Part shown: positions 1 to 3,786 of the stretch, one piece after another | How the letters are laid out: every line of letters starts with the position of its first letter | How positions within the stretch are numbered: position 1 is the first letter of the stretch | NCBI GenBank assembly: GCA_946611445.1 | Contig: CAMODP010000141.1 | Location: 1-5,055, forward strand | Source: an uncultured Eubacterium sp. | GTDB lineage: Bacteria > Bacillota > Clostridia > Lachnospirales > Lachnospiraceae | Length of the DNA: 5,055 nt | Reading direction: 5' to 3' | The notes under the pieces: model-generated | What the model was told of the DNA's origin: nothing | The model's input: only the letters and a program-made list of their open reading frames with translations | The model's database searches: none | Made by a program: the position numbers and the translations under genes

Positions 1-80
1 GTAGCAGGCTTGCTGCCGCAGGAAGCCAGGAGGCTGCAAGTAAGTAATGCAGCTGTCAATAACGCTACCGGCTTTTTCAT
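1..80 (-). CDS. Lipoprotein signal peptide, N-terminal fragment; probable substrate-binding protein of a cobalamin-type ABC transporter (runs off window)
   Basis: Only the first 26 codons are in the window. The ATG at 80-78 follows a near-perfect ribosome site (AAGGAGG at 92-86, five-base spacer). The peptide reads MKKPVALLTAALLTCSLLAS then CGSKPA. It has a basic N-terminus, a hydrophobic core and a lipobox L18-A19-S20-C21, so a type II (lipoprotein) signal peptide is visible directly, with Cys21 as the lipidated residue of a membrane-anchored extracellular protein. The function is inferred from context: the gene lies downstream of a cobalamin riboswitch, and lipoproteins in that position in Firmicutes are usually BtuF-like or related solute-binding proteins of corrinoid or metal-chelate ABC importers. 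The binding domain lies outside the window, so the substrate cannot be confirmed. High vitamin B12 would be expected to lower its expression through the upstream attenuator. An alternative is another B12-regulated lipoprotein. Confidence 0.8.
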   Translation of the reverse strand, partial: MKKPVALLTAALLTCSLLASCGSKPA

Positions 81-104
81 AATTTCCTCCTTCAACTACA
101 CACC

Positions 105-124
105 TTTTGTTACTGAAAACAAAA
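105..124 (-). repeat. A/T-rich inverted repeat just upstream of the lipoprotein ribosome site
   Basis: The arms TTTTGTT and AACAAAA (7 bp, 6-base loop) end about 12 bases before the AAGGAGG site. As RNA this is a weak hairpin, because it is nearly all A-U pairs. It may keep the ribosome site from pairing with the long leader, or it may be chance. No protein-binding consensus is recognised. Confidence 0.35.
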
Positions 125-174
125 CCACAGTTACACACTCTCTCCATTTACTTCATGTAGAGATATCTGATATA

Positions 175-213
175 CCCGGCGGCTCCGGCAGTTCCGCCGC
201 CTCTTCCGACGGG
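175..213 (-). repeat. GC-rich nested inverted repeat in the lipoprotein leader
   Basis: The arms GGCGGC (201-196 read on minus) and GCCGCC (183-178) give a 6-bp all-GC stem over a 12-base loop. CCCG (213-210) and CGGG (178-175) can form an outer stem, but it shares base 178 with the inner one. The element lies between the second terminator-like hairpin and the start codon, in otherwise A/T-rich leader RNA. No U-tract follows it on the minus strand, so it is not an intrinsic terminator. The role is unknown; a leader-stabilising or processing structure is possible. Confidence 0.45.
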
Positions 214-240
214 CATGTCATTCTGAATAAAACGGTTTAC

Positions 241-271
241 AAAAAGAAAAGGCGCCAGCTATACCCGACGC
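241..271 (-). terminator. Second terminator-like hairpin in the cobalamin leader
   Basis: On the minus strand, GCGTCGG (271-265) pairs with CTGGCGC (258-252) through seven pairs, two of them G-U, around a 6-base loop. One C and then TTTTCTTTTT (250-241) follow. This is the layout of a rho-independent terminator, although the two wobbles and the C inside the U-tract make it weaker than the hairpin just upstream. It sits 12 bases after that hairpin's U-tract, so the two form a tandem pair. It could catch polymerases that escape the first site. Confidence 0.5.
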
Positions 272-283
272 ACAAAACCGCAC

Positions 284-308
284 AAAAAACTTCCCTGGAA
301 TCAGGGAA
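284..308 (-). terminator. Riboswitch-linked intrinsic terminator (attenuator)
   Basis: On the minus strand a perfect 7-bp stem, TTCCCTG and CAGGGAA around a 4-base loop (308-291), is followed by one G and then TTTTTT (289-284). It starts 39 bases after the P1 stem of the cobalamin aptamer and about 210 bases before the lipoprotein start. This is the expected place for the expression platform of a transcription-terminating riboswitch. The likely effect is early termination when cobalamin is bound. The competing antiterminator helix was not identified with confidence. Confidence 0.8.
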
Positions 309-347
309 AATCAGATGTACAGCCAATACTCGTAGCTCACCATCCCG

Positions 348-516
348 GGCTTGCAGGCAGGTCTCCTGACTTACAGAGTATTACTCTACAGATGCCGCCT
401 TCCCGTTTCCAGTGGCCGGCAATCGCCTGAAGGCATCTGCACTCTGCTTACAGTGACGAGCTCGTGCGGGACTTTCACCCACTTCCCTTTTCATCGATAA
501 CACGACACCTGCAGCC
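348..516 (-). promoter_or_regulatory. Cobalamin (vitamin B12) riboswitch aptamer
   Basis: Several conserved blocks of the cobalamin riboswitch family occur in the right order on the minus strand: GGTGAAAGTCC (479-469), CACTGTAAGC soon after, the B12-box core GCCACTG (416-410), GGGAAGGC (404-397), and AAGTCAGGAGACCTGCC near the 3' end (about 372-356). The ends close as a P1 helix: GGCTGCAGG (516-508) pairs with CCTGCAAGCC (357-348) with one bulged A. A peripheral hairpin AGAGT/ACTCT lies at 387-375. The element senses adenosylcobalamin or a related corrinoid and normally represses downstream uptake or biosynthesis genes. A promoter ends about 12 bases upstream and an intrinsic terminator follows, which makes a transcriptional OFF switch for the lipoprotein gene likely. 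Confidence 0.95.
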
Positions 517-528
517 TCTTATTTTCAA

Positions 529-557
529 ATTTTAACACCTTAAATACTCTATTTCAA
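529..557 (-). promoter_or_regulatory. Sigma-A-type promoter driving the cobalamin riboswitch transcript
   Basis: On the minus strand a -35 box TTGAAA (557-552) and a -10 box TAAAAT (534-529) are separated by exactly 17 bases. Each matches the housekeeping consensus at five of six positions. The expected start, about seven bases past the -10 box near 522, falls just before the first base of the aptamer P1 helix at 516. That agreement strongly supports the assignment. The surrounding 90 bases are markedly A/T-rich compared with the flanking genes. Confidence 0.85.
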
Positions 558-570
558 CAGTGAGTTTCTA

Positions 571-660
571 AATGTCGGTCTTGCATCAGTCCCGACATTG
601 CATACGGCGGAAGGAACCGCATGAGCGGACGCGTCTTTCACGCTCGCTTCTTTCGTCCGC
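571..660 (-). repeat. Cluster of three consecutive inverted repeats downstream of the pseudouridine synthase
   Basis: Three hairpins lie side by side between the synthase stop (683) and the riboswitch promoter. The first, at 625-660, pairs GCGGAC with GTCCGC and has a nested GCGT/ACGC hairpin stacked directly on one side, with an 11-base bulge on the other. The second, at 607-620, is GCGG/CCGC with a 6-base loop. The third, at 571-599, is a perfect 8-bp stem AATGTCGG/CCGACATT with a 13-base loop. None is followed by a U-tract on either strand, so none is a classical terminator. They may protect the 3' end of the synthase mRNA, act as a REP-like repeat, or be part of a small RNA. No family is recognised. 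Confidence 0.55.
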
Positions 661-682
661 TGAAGGCTCTGACAGTCGGATC

Positions 683-1438
683 TTATATGAGCAAGAGATT
701 CTCAGGCTTCACTTTCAGTGTGACATTCTTTCCGCTGTCTGGATCCGTGAAGGAGAGATGCCAGGCACAGAGTGCGGGAAAGGAGCTTGCAGCAAAATGA
801 CAGCCTGCCGGCATAAATCCGTCTCCGTATTTTCTGTCACCTATGATTGGCATACCTGCATGCGCCAGCTGCACCCGGATTTGGTGGTGCCGCCCGGTGT
901 GCAGGCGAATCTCCAGAACCGCCGTGCCGTCGGATTCTGAGAGGATCCGGTACTCCAGTTCTGCTTTCTTTGCCCCCTTCGTTCCCGCCGCTGTTACACG
1001 GGACAGATTGGTCTTTCCGTCTCTGATCAGCCAGTCACAAAGTCCATACCAGCACGTCTGCTGTTCAGGCCGGCCTCCGGCTCCCGCGTCCTCTGCATGA
1101 CCGGCGGAGATCTGCGCATCCCGGGCAGCATGGACACAGGCCAGATACTCTTTCCTTATTATATGCTGCTGAAGCTGGGAAGAAAGAGACGCTGCGGCAC
1201 GTGGGTTCTTCGCAAACAGCACAATCCCCTCTACCGGCTGGTCGAGCCTGTGAATAACCGCCAGATACGGAGGCTGTTCCCGTCTGTTTTTTTCTTCTGC
1301 GTGCCGGCCGCCGGCCAGATATTTCCGCAATTCAGATTCCAGGTCTGTCTCCCCGATCCTTCCGGTCTGTACAGCCAGTCCGGCAGGCTTGTATACGGCG
1401 ATCCATGACCTGCTCTCCTGTATGACTCTGATACTCAT
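683..1438 (-). CDS. RluA-family RNA pseudouridine synthase (no S4 domain)
   Basis: This 251-residue enzyme isomerises uridine to pseudouridine in rRNA or tRNA in the cytoplasm. The catalytic motif HRLDQPVEGIVLFAK spans residues 63-77, with Asp66 as the family's nucleophile. An upstream YKPAGLAVQ block (16-24) matches the usual KPAG region. The C-terminal signature LHTGRHHQIRVQLAH (179-193), then GMPIIGDRKYG (195-205), is typical of RluA/RluD/TruC-like enzymes. There is no N-terminal S4 RNA-binding domain. Residues 104-143, rich in Ala, Gly and His, form a less conserved insert. The ATG at 1438 was chosen because it begins the conserved fold, has AGG six bases upstream (a stronger GAGAGGA is about 11 bases away), and because an in-frame extension to 1600 would run back through the hydrolase terminator. 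The next gene upstream ends at 1600 with a terminator between, so this gene probably has its own promoter, which I could not identify. The target uridine cannot be told from sequence. Confidence 0.92.
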   Translation of the reverse strand: MSIRVIQESRSWIAVYKPAGLAVQTGRIGETDLESELRKYLAGGRHAEEKNRREQPPYLAVIHRLDQPVEGIVLFAKNPRAAASLSSQLQQHIIRKEYLACVHAARDAQISAGHAEDAGAGGRPEQQTCWYGLCDWLIRDGKTNLSRVTAAGTKGAKKAELEYRILSESDGTAVLEIRLHTGRHHQIRVQLAHAGMPIIGDRKYGDGFMPAGCHFAASSFPALCAWHLSFTDPDSGKNVTLKVKPENLLLI

Positions 1439-1464
1439 AATACGCCTGTTCCTCTCGGTATGCC

Positions 1465-1488
1465 CCGGACACTCATGCTGTGTCCCGG
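1465..1488 (-). repeat. Inverted repeat in the pseudouridine synthase leader
   Basis: GGACAC (1485-1480 read on minus) and GTGTCC (1472-1467) form a 6-bp stem with a 7-base loop. Two further C-G pairs can form outside a one-base bulge. It lies about 26 bases upstream of the synthase ATG and 25 bases after the preceding terminator. It could be a 5' leader hairpin or a protein-binding dyad; nothing ties it to a known regulator. Confidence 0.4.
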
Positions 1489-1513
1489 CCGTGTAAAAAG
1501 AGATATCCGTGAC

Positions 1514-1544
1514 AAAAAAACTCCGGAGACGCAATCCCCGGAGT
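1514..1544 (-). terminator. Intrinsic terminator of the NlpC/P60 gene
   Basis: On the minus strand ACTCCGG (1544-1538) pairs perfectly with CCGGAGT (1526-1520). The helix can be prolonged inward by a G-U, a G-C and an A-T pair. A run of T follows immediately (1520-1514). The hairpin begins 55 bases after the hydrolase stop codon and ends about 75 bases before the synthase start, separating the two transcription units. Confidence 0.92.
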
Positions 1545-1599
1545 GACTTTACGCTATAATTAAACAGGTTCCGCTGGTTCAGGGTCTCGTGCCCTGACA

Positions 1600-2937
1600 T
1601 CAGACATATCTGCGTATGGTTGTGACTTCGTCGAATTTGGCGTCGGAGTAACCGATACCGTGTGCGTCGTCAATCGCATTGATAATCTGACCGTCGCCGG
1701 CGTAAATGCCGACATGTCCGTCATAGCAGAGCACGTCGCCGACCTGGACATCATTGTAGGACACGGCAGAGCCGTCATTCTCAATATCCCAGGAGGTCCG
1801 GGATGTACTGATGCCGAAATTGGAATACACCTGCTGGACAAAGCCGGAACAGTCAACGCCGTTCGTCAGGCTGTTGCCGCCGTATACATAGGGGTTGCCC
1901 AGGAACTGCTGCGCGTATGCCAGTACCGCCTGGCCTGTGGAGCTGCCGCTCGAAGACTCCGTGTAGGCCGCGCCGCCGCCTGATGTGTCCGCAGCGGCCG
2001 TACCGCCGCCTGCTGCAGCATCCGTATACGCCGCTCCGCTGTAGTCGCCGCCGCCGTTTCCGATGGCTGCCGTCACGCCGCTGTAATCATACCCTGCTGT
2101 CCCGGTGCCGTCACCGGTTCCTGTTGCCGCGGTGCTGTAATACATATACGCCTGCTGCGCCGCCAGGAATGCCTGGTACTGCGCTTCCGCCTGACGTTTT
2201 GCCTCTTCCTGCTGCGCAATCGCCGCCGCCTTCGCGTCTCTGACCTCCAGAACCTGAACTGTCAGCTGTGCGATCTGCGCCTGTTTCTCAGCGAGCTGCG
2301 TCTGGTTGTCCCCGTACTTAGCCTCGGTCTCTTTCTGCAGTTCCTCCAGATGTGCCTGATTGTCCCTGGCTTCCTGCTTCTTCACCTCCAGGCTGGATTT
2401 CTCATTCAGCTCCTGCTGCTCCAGCTCTTTCACCTCGGTGACGATCGCATCGTACTGCTCCAGCATCTTGCGGTCATAGGCATACATCTGCTGGGTATAT
2501 TCCGCTTTATTCAGGATCTCCGAAACATCTCCGTCTGCCAGCACCAGAGAAGCCCATCCGGCTTCCCCGCCGTTTTCATACAGGAACTGTATCCGGGTCT
2601 TCATGCCGCTGTACTGCTCAGCCTGACTCTGCTTGGCAGCCGCCAGCTTCTCCCGTGTGACGGCCAGCTGATTCTCCAGCGCTGCCACCTTCGCGGTCAA
2701 TGATTCCACACTGGCCATGGTTTTTACAATCTGCGCCTCCAGATCATCGAGCTCCCCGAGCAGGGATGCTTCCTGCGCCTCCAGATCCGTGATCACGGCG
2801 GATGTCTCTTCCATCTGGCTGACAAGATAATTCTCTTCCTGCGTCAGTTCCTCAACTTCATCCGCAAAAACCGCCGCGCTGCCCAACGCAAGAACCGCTG
2901 CCAGGCCTGCTGCAGTCAGAAATTTCATCTTTCTCAT
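1600..2937 (-). CDS. Secreted coiled-coil NlpC/P60 peptidoglycan hydrolase (PcsB-like)
   Basis: This 445-residue protein is a probable cell-wall endopeptidase, cutting gamma-D-Glu-diamino-acid or similar stem-peptide bonds during growth or division. Residues 1-25 are a Sec signal peptide (MRKMKF, Ala/Leu-rich core, cleavage after AVFA before DEVEEL). Residues 28-258 are almost wholly charged heptad-like coiled coil, rich in Glu, Gln, Ala and Lys, with a central ENGGEAGWASLVLADGD segment like the tip of PcsB-type coiled coils. Residues 258-335 are a low-complexity Gly/Ala/Ser/Thr/Tyr linker with recurring YSG and AAYT units. Residues 336-445 are the NlpC/P60 domain: Cys363 in DCSGF, His408 in GHVGIY, and Asn420 in INAI where many relatives have His. 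Asn is an accepted third polar residue. The start is uncertain: ATG 2937 has AGAGG nine bases upstream, ATG 2943 has the same AGAGG only three bases away, and GTG 2973 would add 12 residues. The coiled coil probably keeps the enzyme inactive until a partner such as FtsEX engages it; that partner is inferred from PcsB. Confidence 0.93.
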   Translation of the reverse strand: MRKMKFLTAAGLAAVLALGSAAVFADEVEELTQEENYLVSQMEETSAVITDLEAQEASLLGELDDLEAQIVKTMASVESLTAKVAALENQLAVTREKLAAAKQSQAEQYSGMKTRIQFLYENGGEAGWASLVLADGDVSEILNKAEYTQQMYAYDRKMLEQYDAIVTEVKELEQQELNEKSSLEVKKQEARDNQAHLEELQKETEAKYGDNQTQLAEKQAQIAQLTVQVLEVRDAKAAAIAQQEEAKRQAEAQYQAFLAAQQAYMYYSTAATGTGDGTGTAGYDYSGVTAAIGNGGGDYSGAAYTDAAAGGGTAAADTSGGGAAYTESSSGSSTGQAVLAYAQQFLGNPYVYGGNSLTNGVDCSGFVQQVYSNFGISTSRTSWDIENDGSAVSYNDVQVGDVLCYDGHVGIYAGDGQIINAIDDAHGIGYSDAKFDEVTTIRRYV

Positions 2938-2958
2938 ACTCATACGCCTCTGTGCATG

Positions 2959-2984
2959 CAGAAGGAATTCCACCTGTCCTTCTG
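2959..2984 (-). repeat. Perfect 8-bp hairpin around an upstream GTG in the hydrolase leader
   Basis: CAGAAGGA (2984-2977 read on minus) pairs perfectly with TCCTTCTG (2966-2959) across a 10-base loop. The 5' arm contains an AGAAGGA ribosome-site-like sequence, and the loop contains the in-frame GTG at 2973-2971. In RNA this would hide that site, which supports initiation at 2937 or 2943 from the downstream AGAGG. It may instead be a translational control hairpin. Confidence 0.55.
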
Positions 2985-2993
2985 TGTATATCT

Positions 2994-3062
2994 CTTTACG
3001 CTTATCCCGAACATCATATTAAGATTGTTTCTCGGCAACGTAAAAGTTTCGACTCAACTTTT
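2994..3062 (-). other. Foldable 5' leader of the hydrolase mRNA with overlapping alternative stems
   Basis: Two inverted repeats share one arm. The first is AAAAGTT (3062-3056) with AACTTTT (3048-3042), a perfect 7-bp pair with a 7-base loop at the expected transcript start. The second is CTTTTACG (3046-3039) with CGTAAAG (3000-2994), seven pairs with one bulged T, enclosing CCGA/TCGG (3035-3032 with 3010-3007) and ACA/TGT. They cannot form together. No known riboswitch class is recognised, and no U-tract follows, so any control would act through translation or stability. Confidence 0.35.
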
Positions 3063-3066
3063 TAAC

Positions 3067-3095
3067 ATACTAGCACACATCGGTTACAGTTACAA
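3067..3095 (-). promoter_or_regulatory. Candidate promoter of the NlpC/P60 gene
   Basis: On the minus strand -35 TTGTAA (3095-3090) and -10 TAGTAT (3072-3067) are 17 bases apart. Each matches four of six consensus positions, including the TTG triad and the T1, A2 and T6 of the -10 box. The predicted start near 3060 gives a leader of about 120 bases. The surrounding sequence is A/T-rich, as expected for a promoter, but the boxes are only moderate. Confidence 0.55.
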
Positions 3096-3115
3096 TGGCA
3101 AAAAGCACCAATTAT

Positions 3116-3132
3116 TGTAACATTTTTGTTAC
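3116..3132 (+). promoter_or_regulatory. WalR (YycF/VicR)-like box upstream of the hydrolase promoter
   Basis: On the plus strand TGTAAC, five bases, then TGTTAC matches the Bacillus-type WalR consensus TGTWAH-N5-TGTWAH at every specified position. Because the element is almost palindromic, the minus strand also carries CGTAAC-N5-TGTTAC (11 of 12). It lies about 20 bases upstream of the candidate -35 box, a normal position for an activator. Two more tandem TGTAAC units overlap that -35 box (3094-3083 on minus). WalRK controls cell-wall hydrolases, including pcsB in streptococci, so the context fits. Its presence in this organism is inferred. Confidence 0.5.
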
Positions 3133-3151
3133 GCAGGACTATATTTTGTTA

Positions 3152-3721
3152 TTATTGTCTCTCTTTCTGAACAATCTGCGAGGACAGAAGCAGCACCATG
3201 CCGGCGCTCTCTGCCAGTCTGTTTCCGCTGTCCATCGCGCATTTCTGCAGGTAGCGGTGCGCCTCGGCTTCTGTCATGTGGTTTCTCTCCATCAGCACCG
3301 CCTTGGCCTGCGAGATAATTCTCTTTTCTTCTTCCGTTTTACCGGAATCCCCGGGAGGGGTCTTCCGCGCACGGGGAACCTCTCTGTCAAATTCTTCCAG
3401 TGTCTGCAGCAATTCCCGGACCCGCAGCGGTGTAGTGAGAAAAACCGTGCGTTCTGTCCGATGCGCTTCATCCAGGTGCACCGGTGAAGTGATTACCGCC
3501 ATATAAAAACCGGCCGGCATGTTTTCCGCCAGCTCACGGTACAGCATATCCCGCAGACGGTATCCGCAGATAATGATGCCTCTCTCCAGCGTCTCCGCAT
3601 GGGCGAGTGCCTGGGCGCCGGAGGATGTCACTGCCGCGACATCGCGTCCGTTCCTTACCAGAAGCGCCCTGATCTTTCTTGCGTCTTCCGCCTTTGCATA
3701 TGCGACGATAATACTCTGCAA
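3152..3721 (-). CDS. ANTAR-domain response-regulator-like RNA-binding antiterminator linked to glutamine synthetase
   Basis: This 189-residue protein has a receiver-like N-terminal half (about 1-115) and a C-terminal ANTAR domain (about 128-183). The ANTAR part reads KRIISQAKAVLMERNHMTEAEA and onward, with the family's conserved Ala, Leu-Met, Met-Thr-Glu and downstream Ala positions; ANTAR domains bind paired hexaloop RNA hairpins and block terminators. The receiver is degenerate: where the phospho-acceptor Asp should stand the sequence is IICGYRLRDM (50-59), and the usual Lys-Pro is Thr97-Pro98. It is therefore probably not controlled by phosphorylation. The start is TTG at 3721-3719: an in-frame stop lies just upstream, and the first beta strand (SIIVAYAK) begins at once. 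Possible ribosome sites are AAAAGG about 12 bases away or ACAGGG nearer. It lies 65 bp after glnA on the same strand, like the clostridial glnA-NitR arrangement, so it probably controls nitrogen-assimilation leaders. Confidence 0.92.
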   Translation of the reverse strand: MQSIIVAYAKAEDARKIRALLVRNGRDVAAVTSSGAQALAHAETLERGIIICGYRLRDMLYRELAENMPAGFYMAVITSPVHLDEAHRTERTVFLTTPLRVRELLQTLEEFDREVPRARKTPPGDSGKTEEEKRIISQAKAVLMERNHMTEAEAHRYLQKCAMDSGNRLAESAGMVLLLSSQIVQKERQ

Positions 3722-3786
3722 ACCCTGTTACTGCCTTTTCATGCTGTGGGGAGGCCTGTAAAACAATGCTCCCGTATACAATACGC

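Noticed and set aside
10..369. Plus-strand frame of 119 codons over the left end
   Set aside because: It runs antisense through the lipoprotein start, both terminator-like hairpins and into the cobalamin riboswitch, so it is not a plausible gene.
1555..1560. TATAAT on the plus strand
   Set aside because: No acceptable -35 box lies 16-18 bases upstream, and no plus-strand gene follows.
1439..1600. N-terminal extension of the pseudouridine synthase to give 305 residues
   Set aside because: The extension would read through the strong intrinsic terminator at 1544-1514 and adds no recognisable family sequence.
1660..1983. Plus-strand open frame of 107 codons, and similar plus-strand frames across 1917-2243 and 2350-2703
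   Set aside because: They lie antisense to the well-supported NlpC/P60 gene. Their translations (Arg/Pro/Cys-rich or Leu/Gln-rich) are mirror effects of its biased codons, and I saw no matching domain in their translations.
2971..2973. GTG start giving a 457-residue hydrolase
   Set aside because: The GTG and its ribosome site lie inside a perfect 8-bp hairpin, the added residues would unusually lengthen the signal peptide's N-region, and better-placed ATG codons follow an AGAGG.
3047..3053. Spo0A-box-like AGTCGAA on the minus strand
   Set aside because: It matches TGTCGAA at only six of seven positions and lies at the predicted transcript start within an inverted repeat; a short motif like this is expected by chance.
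3722..3786. Possible ANTAR target or terminator in the gap between glnA and the regulator
   Set aside because: Only a 5-bp stem with a 3-base loop (CGTAT/ATACG) and scattered 4-bp pairings are present; there are no paired hexaloop hairpins and no U-tract.
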